Below the pieces are notes generated by a model, which was given only the letters and a program-made list of their open reading frames with translations, ran no database searches and was not told the origin of the DNA. This document shows positions 28,197 through 37,247 of a stretch of DNA of 64,000 nt, one piece after another. The stretch spans positions 1 to 64,000 of the forward strand of contig NZ_FOTS01000005.1 in NCBI RefSeq assembly GCF_900114615.1, written 5' to 3'. A program made the translations under genes and the position numbers. Origin of the DNA: Pelosinus propionicus DSM 13327. Lineage in GTDB: Bacteria > Bacillota > Negativicutes > DSM-13327. Position 1 is the stretch's first letter, and each line of letters opens with the position of its first letter.

Positions 28197-29363
28197 ATGA
28201 TGAAAGTAAGTGTAGTAGTGCCAACGTATAATCATGAAAAGTATATTGCAGTATGCTTAGATAGTATTTTGTGCCAAAATACTAATTTTGATTATGAAAT
28301 TTTAATCGGTGAAGATGATTCTTCTGATGGTACAAGAGATATTGTGAAAAAGTATGTACGAGATTATCCATCGAAAATAAAAGCCTTTTATACTGATAGG
28401 AAGCATGTTAGTTATTTTGCTGGGCATCCAAATGGCGGTGATAACTTTATAAATTTACTGAAAAATGCATCAGGAGAATATATATCTTTGTGTGATGGGG
28501 ACGATTATTGGACAAATAATTCAAAATTACAACAGCAAGTGGATTTCTTGGATAAAAACTCTGACTTTTCGATTTGCTTTCATAATGCAATTCGAACAGA
28601 TGGAACTGAACATGTGTTATATTCACAGATAGAAGACATACTTAAAAGTGGTAAAGCGTTTTTTGAATTAGAGGATTTATTAAAAAGTAACTTTATACCC
28701 ACAGCTTCTGTTGTATTTCGCAATAAGTTAATTGGGGAGTTACCTGATTGGTATTTTAAGTTTGCATTTGGTGATTGGTCGTTACATATTTTGAACGCAA
28801 TGCATGGAAAGATAAAGTATATTGATGAACCTATGTCAGTTTATCGGATACATAATTCATCGTCATGGTCAAGTAAGAATCTGGAATATAGATATAAATC
28901 TATGATGGATTTCCAGTTCTTTATAAATCGTTTTTTTGATTTTGCATATGATGATGTTATTAAAGAAAGTATTATTAAGAATAACGTTTATTTTATAAAA
29001 GAATTTGAAGCTTTACGTAGGGCATTCGAAGCTCCAAAAGATTTTCTTGAGCTGCTAAAAAAAATAAGTAAAAAAAAAATAGTGGTGTTTGGCATCGGAA
29101 GTTGCGGTCAGAAAATACATCGACTCCTTCCAGTACAAGTGAGTTATTTCTCAGATAATGATTCGCTCAAGTGGGGGCAAACGGTTTCTGGGATTGTGAT
29201 CAAAGATCCATTAGAAATTGCTAAGGAAAAAAAAGATGAGTTAGCCATTTTGATATGCAGCACCTATTGTACGGAAATAGCTGAGCAATTGACGGAAATG
29301 GGATTTGAAGAAAATGAACATTATTGGAATTTATATTCAACACATAAGTGGTTATTCGAATAA
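28197..29363 (+). CDS. Family 2 glycosyltransferase with C-terminal Rossmann-like domain
   Basis: 388-residue protein. The N-terminal GT-A domain (about 1-250) shows VSVVVPTYNHEKYIAVCLDS, then GEDDSSDGTRDIVKKY and the metal-binding SLCDGDDYWT. Residues about 293-388 form the island's recurrent Rossmann-like module (KIVVFGIGSCGQKIHRLL, then YFSDNDSLKWGQ, and ILICSTYCTEIAEQL). No membrane segments, so it acts in the cytoplasm. AAAGAGAGGTG precedes tandem ATGs. Confidence 0.85.
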   Translation: MMKVSVVVPTYNHEKYIAVCLDSILCQNTNFDYEILIGEDDSSDGTRDIVKKYVRDYPSKIKAFYTDRKHVSYFAGHPNGGDNFINLLKNASGEYISLCDGDDYWTNNSKLQQQVDFLDKNSDFSICFHNAIRTDGTEHVLYSQIEDILKSGKAFFELEDLLKSNFIPTASVVFRNKLIGELPDWYFKFAFGDWSLHILNAMHGKIKYIDEPMSVYRIHNSSSWSSKNLEYRYKSMMDFQFFINRFFDFAYDDVIKESIIKNNVYFIKEFEALRRAFEAPKDFLELLKKISKKKIVVFGIGSCGQKIHRLLPVQVSYFSDNDSLKWGQTVSGIVIKDPLEIAKEKKDELAILICSTYCTEIAEQLTEMGFEENEHYWNLYSTHKWLFE

Positions 29364-29404
29364 AATTTCGGTGGCTTGAATTTTGGATATAGGAGCTGAG
29401 TGGT

Positions 29405-30328
29405 ATGAGATGCTTAGTTTTAGGTGGAGATGGATTTATTGGTTCCTATATTGTTGAACAGTTATTGATACAAAAACATCAAGTTACTGTGTATAAACGC
29501 CCGAATACATTGCCGAAAAATCTAAATCATATTAAAGATAACATAAATTTTATATATGGCGATTTCCGCACAGAAAATGATTTTACTTCTTTGTTGAGTG
29601 ATATTGATTGGGTTTTTCATGTAATTTGTACAACTTTGCCAGCTAATGAAAATGCGATATCTGATATTGAAGAAAATGTTATACCAACGCTAAGACTTCT
29701 TGAGGCTTGCCGAGAAGTGGATGTTCAAAAAATCATTTTTGTGTCCTCGGGTGGAACCGTTTATGGGCCTAGTGATGAAATCGGTATGAGTGAAGACCAT
29801 CTGACAAATCCTATTTGTGCGTATGGTGTGCAAAAACTTATGATTGAAAAGTATCTGAATTTATTTCAGCATTTATATGGAGTGGATTATGCAGTGATGC
29901 GAGTGGCAAACCCTTATGGGGAACGCCAGAATCCTTTAAAGCCCCAAGGAGCAATTGCAGCTTTTATAGCGCGAGCAATTTTGGGACAAAGAATTGAAAT
30001 TTGGGGAGATGGCAGTGTTGTGCGGGACTTTCTCCATGTTTCAGATGTAGCAAAAGCAGCAGTAAAAATTGCGGAATATATGGGGCAAGAAAAAGTTTTT
30101 AATATAGGTAGTGGTTTGGGGTACTCTTTAAATGAAGTAATTGATTGTATTGAGAGTGTTATTGGCGAAAAGGTAAATAAAAATTTTAGACTGGAAAGAA
30201 AGCAAGATGTTCCGTTTAATGTATTGGATATTTCTAAGACAGAAACTTATCTAGGGTGGAAACCGGAAGTGACTATTGAAGATGGAATAGAACGAGTGGT
30301 AAGGGAGTGGATAGTTAAGTTTAGATGA
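29405..30328 (+). CDS. NAD-dependent nucleotide-sugar epimerase (UDP-glucose 4-epimerase-like)
   Basis: 307-residue extended SDR. It has LVLGGDGFIGSYIVEQLL at the NAD site, FVSSGGTVYGPSDEIGMSE at the active site, YGVQKLMIEKYL as the YxxxK motif, then RVANPYGERQNPLKPQGAI and FNIGSGLGYSLNEVI. It is most like WbpP/GalE-type 4-epimerases, but the substrate cannot be deduced. The stop overlaps an upstream in-frame ATG of the next gene. Confidence 0.84.
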   Translation: MRCLVLGGDGFIGSYIVEQLLIQKHQVTVYKRPNTLPKNLNHIKDNINFIYGDFRTENDFTSLLSDIDWVFHVICTTLPANENAISDIEENVIPTLRLLEACREVDVQKIIFVSSGGTVYGPSDEIGMSEDHLTNPICAYGVQKLMIEKYLNLFQHLYGVDYAVMRVANPYGERQNPLKPQGAIAAFIARAILGQRIEIWGDGSVVRDFLHVSDVAKAAVKIAEYMGQEKVFNIGSGLGYSLNEVIDCIESVIGEKVNKNFRLERKQDVPFNVLDISKTETYLGWKPEVTIEDGIERVVREWIVKFR

Positions 30329-30381
30329 AATTTAACAGTGGACGTATTAGTGAACATCCTATACTAATAAAGGGGGCAAAT

Positions 30382-32853
30382 ATGCAATTTAATTATCAGC
30401 AACAACCTGGGCGGACATTGATAAATCGAAATCTTATAATAGACGATAAGGAACCACTAATGACAATAATAACGCCTTATTACAATGCAGGAAAATTTAT
30501 ACGTCAAACAGCCAATTGCGTATTTAATCAAACTTTCCCTTATTATGAATGGATTATTGTAAATGATGGTTCAACAAATAAAGAAGATGTAGATGTATTA
30601 GATTTATTAGTTCAAGAGGATAGTAGAGTAAAAGTATTTCATAAAGAAAATGGTGGACCAGGGTCAGGAAGAAATATGGCAATACGAGAGAGTACGACAG
30701 GGCTAATTGTCATTCTTGATGCAGATGATCTAATTGATCCTACTTATTTAGAATGTGCGTATTTTACTTTACAGACTAATCCGGATGCTCAGTGGTGTTA
30801 TTCAGATTCAGTGGGTTTTAATAAAGCAGAGCATTTGTGGAAATATCCGTTTATTACAGAAAGATTAAAGAAAAATAATTTTTTATTGTCAATTGCGGTT
30901 ATAAGAAAAAGCGCATTAGCCAAGGTTGGTTTATATGATGAACGAGTAAAACATGCTTATGAAGATTGGCATTTATGGTTAAAGCTTTTAAAAGAAGGTA
31001 TGTATCCAGTTCATATGAACTATTATGGAACATGGTACAGAAAATCTGATGATGGTGTATATGGACAAGTTAACAATGATGAGGGAAAATATGGAAAGGC
31101 TATTGAATTTGTTAAAGAAGTATCCAAGTTTGTTGATGATACAATAAAAGCTATTGAATATCCATTAGCTAATAATAATAATTTTAAAAAGCCGGTCAGC
31201 TGGACCTGGGATAAGAAAGCTATACTTGGAGATGAAAAATGTAAAATTTTAATGATAATACCATGGATGACTGTAGGTGGAGCTGATAGTTATAATTTAG
31301 ATTTAGTTGCAAACATTGATAAAAGTAAGTTTGAAGTGTCGATTATTACGACAATACCTTCCCAGTCAGAATGGCGTCAAAAGTTTGAAGAACATGTTAC
31401 TGATATTTTTGACTTAAGCACTTTTTTGCATGTAGAAAATTGGTGTGCTTTTATACATTATTTTATAAAATCAAGAGGTATTGATATTGTTATGATATCC
31501 AATAGTTATTATGGGTATTATTTAATTCCTTGGTTAAGAAAGGAGTTCCCTAATATATCTATTGTAGATTGCTTACATATGGAAGAATGGTATTGGCGGT
31601 CAGGGGGCTATGCAAGAACATCTGGTGTTTTGGGAGATATATTAGATAGGTCCTATGTATCTACAGAACATTTAAAAACATTAATGGTTGAATATTTTAA
31701 GAGAAATGAAACTGAGATTAAAGTAATAAAAAGTGGTGTAGATGAAAAATATTTTGATCCTGCTATAATAAAGGCTGGAGAAATTAAAGCTGAAGTAGGA
31801 ATATCTTTTGAGGAGCCAGTTGTATTGTATCTTTGCAGAATGCATCAGCAAAAGAGACCTTTTTTGATGATTGATATTGCTGAGGAGCTAAGGAAGCGAA
31901 TTCAAAATGTAAAATTCTTTGCAGTTGGTAATGGTCCAGAATTGGGGCTGCTAAAAAGTGAAGTTAGAAAAAGAGAAATGGAAAATACCTTACATTTTTT
32001 TGGAACTAGAACTGACTTACCAAAGTTTTATAAAGATAGTGATGTAACATTAATTTGTTCTATAAAAGAAGGGATAGCTGTTATTACTTATGAATCATTG
32101 GCAATGGGCGTACCTGTTGTAAGTTCAGACGTAGGGGCGCAACGAGAATTGATTGATGATACAGTTGGTTGTGTTTTACCGATAATGCAAGAGGAAGAAA
32201 AAGATTTTGCGGATATTCATTATAGTGAAATTGAGATATTACAATATGTGGATGCCATAGAAGAAATACTTAAAGATAAGGTGAAGTATGGGGAAATGCA
32301 GAAGGAATGTCGATTAAAGATTCTTGAAAACCATACAAAAACAATTTTTATAAATACGTGGCAAAAAGAATTTCTGAAACTGAAGTCGGGGTATTGGAAG
32401 GGAAAAAGAGAAAAATTAAATGAAGTATTTAAATTAATCCCTAATTTAGCAGACGATTATTTTACTATCTTTCTAGAAATGAATTTGGCAGAATTTCAGT
32501 ATAGCGCAATGTCTGTAAGGCTTAGACCAATAGAAGAGTTTATTGATAAAGCTAAAAATCGTCAGGTATTTATTTGGGGAGCAAGTAATGGCGGCAAGAA
32601 AACGTTGGATCATTTAAGGAATGCCAATATTAGTGGTACTGTGGCATTTATTGATAATGATCCCAATAAAGCAGGATCATTGTTTTGTGAATTACCTGTA
32701 TATTCACCAAAGGTACTTGAAGAATTACTTGTGGAAGACAAGAAACCATTTGTATTTATTGGCTCAATGTATGTAGAATCAATCAAATCTAGCTTAGAAA
32801 ATATAGGACTTAAAGCAAATGTTGATTTTGCCGATTGTTTATATATTTTATGA
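30382..32853 (+). CDS. Bifunctional glycosyltransferase: GT2 + GT4 + Rossmann-like tail
   Basis: 823-residue, three-part protein. Residues about 20-250 are a GT-A family 2 domain (MTIITPYYNAGKFIRQTANC, NDGSTNKEDVDVLD, VILDADDLID). Residues about 280-670 are a GT-B family 4 domain (MIIPWMTVGGADSYNLDLVA, VLYLCRMHQQKRPFLMIDIA, and SIKEGIAVITYESLAMGVPV). The final 95 residues repeat the island's GxGxxG module (QVFIWGASNGGKKTLDHL, AFIDNDPNKAG). It probably adds two consecutive sugars. The ATG at 30382 has AAAGGGGG 5 bases upstream; a start at 30325 overlaps the previous stop but lacks a clear ribosome-binding site. Confidence 0.85.
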   Translation: MQFNYQQQPGRTLINRNLIIDDKEPLMTIITPYYNAGKFIRQTANCVFNQTFPYYEWIIVNDGSTNKEDVDVLDLLVQEDSRVKVFHKENGGPGSGRNMAIRESTTGLIVILDADDLIDPTYLECAYFTLQTNPDAQWCYSDSVGFNKAEHLWKYPFITERLKKNNFLLSIAVIRKSALAKVGLYDERVKHAYEDWHLWLKLLKEGMYPVHMNYYGTWYRKSDDGVYGQVNNDEGKYGKAIEFVKEVSKFVDDTIKAIEYPLANNNNFKKPVSWTWDKKAILGDEKCKILMIIPWMTVGGADSYNLDLVANIDKSKFEVSIITTIPSQSEWRQKFEEHVTDIFDLSTFLHVENWCAFIHYFIKSRGIDIVMISNSYYGYYLIPWLRKEFPNISIVDCLHMEEWYWRSGGYARTSGVLGDILDRSYVSTEHLKTLMVEYFKRNETEIKVIKSGVDEKYFDPAIIKAGEIKAEVGISFEEPVVLYLCRMHQQKRPFLMIDIAEELRKRIQNVKFFAVGNGPELGLLKSEVRKREMENTLHFFGTRTDLPKFYKDSDVTLICSIKEGIAVITYESLAMGVPVVSSDVGAQRELIDDTVGCVLPIMQEEEKDFADIHYSEIEILQYVDAIEEILKDKVKYGEMQKECRLKILENHTKTIFINTWQKEFLKLKSGYWKGKREKLNEVFKLIPNLADDYFTIFLEMNLAEFQYSAMSVRLRPIEEFIDKAKNRQVFIWGASNGGKKTLDHLRNANISGTVAFIDNDPNKAGSLFCELPVYSPKVLEELLVEDKKPFVFIGSMYVESIKSSLENIGLKANVDFADCLYIL

Positions 32854-33071
32854 AAAATGCTCCACACATTATTGTATAGGGAACGACAATGTATGTCAGT
32901 CTTATGAAGGGATCTCCTGCCAGGTTACTGGAAGTATTATTATCTAAATCGACATTAAAGAATATAAATATTGTCTTTGTTTTTTAAAGAAAATCAAGAT
33001 TAATGTCAATGGCTGGTATGTATTAATGTGAGAAAATATTGAATTGCTGTGTTCTAAAGGAGGTCTATATC

Positions 33072-33719
33072 ATGAGTTATTCATATAATAAGTGTATTAG
33101 CTTAGGTCTAAATTGTGAAGTCTCATTTCAAGTCCAAAGAAGTATGAAAAATTTTGAATCTTATTTTCTCTCTTGGGCATTTCTTTATTCATTTGAGGGC
33201 TTACTTAAAGTGTTAGCTGAAATGGAGAAAATTTTTAACTGTGATTTAGAACCCCATGGGACGAATATGTTTCTAATTAAGGAATATTCTATCGCATTTC
33301 ATGGAAAAGCAAATATTGACTCCATTCGATTAAGTAATGGAAAGTTAGATGAAGTTATGCTAAAGGATGTTAAAGATGAATTGATTAGCAGACAGTTATA
33401 TTTAGCTGACAAATTTCGCAAAACTTTGAATTCTGGAGAAAAGATATTACTTATTATAAAACCTAATCCAGGTATAGTTGATGTGACAGCATTTGAAGTA
33501 AAGAATTACTCTTTACAAATAAGAGAACTTCTATCTAATAAATATCCCAATAGTGACTTTGATTTATTAGTGCTGCAGGAAGAACAACATTTTGAAACAG
33601 ATTGGAATGAACCTAGAATATTCAATAGGTATATAAGCAAATTTGCTCCTATTCCCAAAGCGAATGAAGCTGATGTTGAGAGTTGGAATAAAATATTTTC
33701 GGAGTTTAAATGTATATAA
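33072..33719 (+). CDS. DUF1796 family putative papain-like cysteine peptidase
   Basis: 215-residue protein with the DUF1796 opening CISLGLNCEVSFQVQR, in which the cysteine of LGLNCE is the predicted nucleophile, followed by FLSWAFLYSFEGLL and SIAFHGKANIDS with a candidate histidine. No signal peptide. Such proteins often occur among glycosyltransferases; an acyltransferase or deacylase role is as likely as peptide cleavage. AAAGGAGG lies 8 bases before the ATG at 33072, which rules out the upstream TTG at 33039. The 218 bases before it hold no recognisable gene. Confidence 0.75.
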   Translation: MSYSYNKCISLGLNCEVSFQVQRSMKNFESYFLSWAFLYSFEGLLKVLAEMEKIFNCDLEPHGTNMFLIKEYSIAFHGKANIDSIRLSNGKLDEVMLKDVKDELISRQLYLADKFRKTLNSGEKILLIIKPNPGIVDVTAFEVKNYSLQIRELLSNKYPNSDFDLLVLQEEQHFETDWNEPRIFNRYISKFAPIPKANEADVESWNKIFSEFKCI

Positions 33720-33838
33720 CGTGTTACATATAGTTTTAAGGATTCACTTGCTCTTAGATAAAAAAAATTTCTTTCGTATAGAATATAGGTAAATAATGTT
33801 GGAAAGCGAATTAATGAAGTTTTGAAAAGAGGTTACTT

Positions 33839-35389
33839 GTGGAGGAGAAAAGAAAACGTCTTGGAATAGTGACATATGGAATGCTAGGTGGAGGCATAGA
33901 AGTATTTATCTTAAATCTTGGTGTATATTTCCAAAAACGCGAGTTTGATGTAACGATAATTACTACAGAAATTCCAGGTGCTTGGTTTCATTGGATTGAA
34001 AAGTATGGCCTTAAGGAACTGCATATTGAAGGACTAGGTTATCATTCGCCTGCCCAGCATGTGAGAAAAGTGGCTTCAGCATTATATGATGGTCAATTTG
34101 ATGTTCTCATTCTTAATCATGCACGCTTTGCTCAGGCAGGATTGGGGATGGGAAAAACTTCTCCGGTGGTTATTCCTGTAGTAAATAGTACAAATGAGTT
34201 TTTTGCGCAAATGAGTGCTTATAAATCTGATCTATGTGAGTCTGTTGTTGCGGTAAGTCCAGCTGTAGCCCAAATCGCTTACCGTAGTGGTATAAAGTGT
34301 CCGGTGGAAGTCATTCTAAATGGGGTAGCTTGGCCAGAGATGGACGTCCAGGTTATTAGTCGTAATTATGAGCAGCGTGAGTTAAAACTTTTGTATGCAG
34401 GACGAGTACGTGACGAGCAAAAAGGTGTTTTTTTACTGCCGGAAATTATAAAAAGACTAGTAGCAAATGATGTAAAATTAACTCTGGATATTGTGGGAGA
34501 CGGACCTGATCTGATCGAATTGCAAAAACGGTTTAAGGAATATAATTTGGAAGATCATATTAAATACTGGGGGAATGTGGAAGTAGCTGTTTTACATAAA
34601 ATTATGAGGGCAGATCATGTATTGCTTTTTCCTTCTTACTACGAGGGATTGCCACTTATGCCGATGGAGGCAAGTTTGTGTGGATGTGTGTCGGTGGCTT
34701 CATTCTTAGAAGGAATCACAGATGATATGATCACAGATGGACAAAATGGCTTTTTGGTGAAGTGCGGTGATATTGGAGAATTTTGTAGATGTATTGAGCT
34801 GCTGTACAATGATCGGGGTTTATTGCGAAAGGTGAGCGACGAGGCGTTGAATTATGCAACCAATAACTTTACATTAGATATAATGGGGCAACAATATTAT
34901 GACCTGATTACTAGAGCGATAAATAACCAAAGAGTAGTTGATAAAAGTAACAATATTAATGATGAGAGGATAATTCCTTTTATTTCAGGATCGCCTATTG
35001 AAAGTGTGGAATTTTATAACCGCCAATGGGTGCAAGGTTTTGAACAAGATTGCTTTATAACGAAGAAGTTTAATTGTAAGAAAGTAGCTATTTACGGGAC
35101 TTTAAGAAATGGATTATACTTTCTTTTTGATTTGCGAAATACAGGTGCAGAAGTGATGACATTTATAGATAGTAATAAAGAATTGCACGGTAAATCTTTG
35201 AACGGAATATCAATAAATGGGCTAAGGTGGCTGGATGATAATTATGATACAATTGATGCCGTGTTGATATCGATAGAAAGCCAAGAAGATGAGAAAGTAA
35301 AAGAAGAATTGATCAAAAAATATGCCAGGACGGGATTAGCAATTTATACATGGAAAGAATTGTTGAATGCATCTCAAGCTGATTTGTGA
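33839..35389 (+). CDS. Family 4 glycosyltransferase with C-terminal Rossmann-like domain
   Basis: 516-residue protein. The GT-B part (about 1-370) starts with VTYGMLGGGIEVFILNLG, has LLYAGRVRDEQKGVFLLPEI in the donor domain and FPSYYEGLPLMPMEASLCG as the EX7E motif. Residues about 410-516 are a diverged copy of the recurrent module (KVAIYGTLRNGLYFLFDL, TFIDSNKELHG, AVLISIESQEDEKV). GTG start with AAAGAGGT a few bases upstream. It begins the second, less A/T-rich half of the glycosyltransferase section. Confidence 0.85.
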   Translation: MEEKRKRLGIVTYGMLGGGIEVFILNLGVYFQKREFDVTIITTEIPGAWFHWIEKYGLKELHIEGLGYHSPAQHVRKVASALYDGQFDVLILNHARFAQAGLGMGKTSPVVIPVVNSTNEFFAQMSAYKSDLCESVVAVSPAVAQIAYRSGIKCPVEVILNGVAWPEMDVQVISRNYEQRELKLLYAGRVRDEQKGVFLLPEIIKRLVANDVKLTLDIVGDGPDLIELQKRFKEYNLEDHIKYWGNVEVAVLHKIMRADHVLLFPSYYEGLPLMPMEASLCGCVSVASFLEGITDDMITDGQNGFLVKCGDIGEFCRCIELLYNDRGLLRKVSDEALNYATNNFTLDIMGQQYYDLITRAINNQRVVDKSNNINDERIIPFISGSPIESVEFYNRQWVQGFEQDCFITKKFNCKKVAIYGTLRNGLYFLFDLRNTGAEVMTFIDSNKELHGKSLNGISINGLRWLDDNYDTIDAVLISIESQEDEKVKEELIKKYARTGLAIYTWKELLNASQADL

Positions 35390-35433
35390 AATTACCTTAG
35401 AATGAATTCATAAATGACAGGAGAGCAGTATAT

Positions 35434-36636
35434 ATGAATAAGTTCACAACACATGCATCTAGAGTCGTTTCAGCAGTGGTGCCTGTCTATAATGCAGCCG
35501 CTTATATTCGTGAGACGATCGAGAGTTTACTGCGACAAGAAGAGCCTCTTGGTGAAATTATCATCGTTGATGATGGCAGTAGTGACAATACCTGTGAAAT
35601 AGTTGAGAAAGTGGCTGCGACAGACTCAAGATTGAAATTGTGTAGGCTCCCTTATAATCAGGGAGTATCCGCCGCGCGGAATTTTGGTATCCAGGTATCA
35701 AATGGTGAGTGGATATTGTTTTTAGATGGGGATGATATTGCCGACGAGAGGTTGTTAATAAGGCAATTGAGCCATGTGCGACAGCTCAGTGAAGAGGGAT
35801 ACGGTGACGTTATTCTTGTTCACAGTGCCTATCAGCAAATAGATGAAATAGGTAATAAAATTAATGGTATTACGCGCTGGAAACAAGTATATCCTCAGGA
35901 AATATTGGGTTACTTTTTATTGCGAAATCACATTATTACTACATCTGGTGTATTGGCATACAAAAAAGTTCTAATGCAAACAGGTGGTTTTAATCCAAAA
36001 TTGCACTATGCAGAAGATTGGGATCTATGGCTTCGATTGGCGCAGAAAGGCGGATTTGGTTATGTAGATGAGCCGCTTGTATTTGTGCGTCGGCATAGCG
36101 AAAATACTTCAAAATCAGTGACAACAGGATTACAAGGGGAACAATGTGTTCTGAATCAATATAACATAGAATTGATTAAAACCGCGATTTTCCGACGAGA
36201 TCTACCATGGGAAGTCAATTCTGCAGATTATGCTGCAATGCTTTTTCGTTTAGATAAGTGGGAGGACGGTTATCATTTTTTAGAACAAGCGCTTGGAATT
36301 AATGCTGGATTTTCCACGGGACACTTTCTAAAGGGATTGTATTATGTAAAAAATCAGGAATGGCTAAATGCAAGACAGAGTTTTGAACAAACGCTGATGC
36401 TGGATGAACAACATGGTGCTGCTCTAAATAATTTAGGGGCATTGCTGGCAGCGAAAATGAGAACAAATGAAGCCCTATATTGTTTAAATAGAGCTTTAGA
36501 AATCTTTCCAGGTTACTTAGATGCAAAACGTAATATAGAACTATTATCAAATATGAACGGCAAAAGTCTCAATTATGATGAATTGCATTTTACATGGCGG
36601 GAGTTAAGACCAGTTTTGCTTGCTTATTCTGAATAG
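35434..36636 (+). CDS. Family 2 glycosyltransferase with C-terminal TPR repeats
   Basis: 400-residue protein. The GT-A domain (about 8-240) has VSAVVPVYNAAAYIRETIES, VDDGSSDNTCEIVEKV and the metal-binding LFLDGDDIADERL. Residues about 280-375 contain TPR-like repeats (SFEQTLMLDEQHGAALNNLG, then NEALYCLNRALEIFPGYLDA). TPR-bearing glycosyltransferases often act on protein substrates, so direct action on flagellin or a glycoprotein is possible. AGGAGAGC precedes the ATG. Confidence 0.85.
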   Translation: MNKFTTHASRVVSAVVPVYNAAAYIRETIESLLRQEEPLGEIIIVDDGSSDNTCEIVEKVAATDSRLKLCRLPYNQGVSAARNFGIQVSNGEWILFLDGDDIADERLLIRQLSHVRQLSEEGYGDVILVHSAYQQIDEIGNKINGITRWKQVYPQEILGYFLLRNHIITTSGVLAYKKVLMQTGGFNPKLHYAEDWDLWLRLAQKGGFGYVDEPLVFVRRHSENTSKSVTTGLQGEQCVLNQYNIELIKTAIFRRDLPWEVNSADYAAMLFRLDKWEDGYHFLEQALGINAGFSTGHFLKGLYYVKNQEWLNARQSFEQTLMLDEQHGAALNNLGALLAAKMRTNEALYCLNRALEIFPGYLDAKRNIELLSNMNGKSLNYDELHFTWRELRPVLLAYSE

Positions 36637-36665
36637 CATAATTGCACTACAATGGGAGAAACGTG

Positions 36666-37247
36666 ATGAAGAGTTATAAATGCCTAAAGTTTGACCGATA
36701 TGTTTCGGAGAATTATACATTGCTACCTGTTCGTGAGCAGGACATTATGCTGATTAAGGACTGGCGTAATTCGCAGCTAGACGTTCTTCGCCAAAAGTAC
36801 ATTTTGACAGAGGAAATGCAGCGCGGCTATTTCGAAACAGTAGTTTGGCCTTCTTTTGAATTGGAACAGCCGCAGCAGCTTTTATTCAGTTTCCTTAAGC
36901 AGGATGTTTGCATCGGTTATGGCGGGATCGTTCATATTAGTTGGGAAGATCGGCGAGGAGAAGTCTCCTTTTTGCTGAATTCAGAACGTGTGTCAGCTTC
37001 TAATGTGTACCATCAAGATTTTCTATCATTTTTAAACTTGATTAAACAAGTAGCTTACGAAGGGCTTAGTTTTAATCGTCTGTTTACTGAAACATTTGAT
37101 ATTAGACCATTTCATATTTCAATTTTAGAAGAAGCGGGTTTTCTTTGCGAGGGTCGTATGAAGCAGCATGTCTACTTGAATGACGCCTTTGTTGATTCGG
37201 TACTTCATGGGCATATAAGGGGGTATGATAATAGTGTGGACAAATAA
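36666..37247 (+). CDS. GNAT-family acetyltransferase (PseH candidate)
   Basis: 193-residue GNAT-like protein: LLPVREQDIMLIKDWRNSQ at the N-terminus is the typical start of PseH/RimJ-type sugar or protein acetyltransferases. CIGYGGIVHISWEDRRGEVS forms the beta-strand core, and HISILEEAGFLCEGRMKQH is the usual C-terminal signature. It is the only free-standing GNAT in the island, so it could be the PseH step of pseudaminic acid synthesis, which is otherwise unassigned. It sits 19 kb from pseBC, so this is inference. The ATG at 36666 follows GGGAGAA. Confidence 0.68.
   Translation: MKSYKCLKFDRYVSENYTLLPVREQDIMLIKDWRNSQLDVLRQKYILTEEMQRGYFETVVWPSFELEQPQQLLFSFLKQDVCIGYGGIVHISWEDRRGEVSFLLNSERVSASNVYHQDFLSFLNLIKQVAYEGLSFNRLFTETFDIRPFHISILEEAGFLCEGRMKQHVYLNDAFVDSVLHGHIRGYDNSVDK

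Noticed and set aside
32854-33071. Small open frame of about 32 codons before the DUF1796 gene
   Set aside because: Too short, no ribosome-binding site and no resemblance to a known protein.
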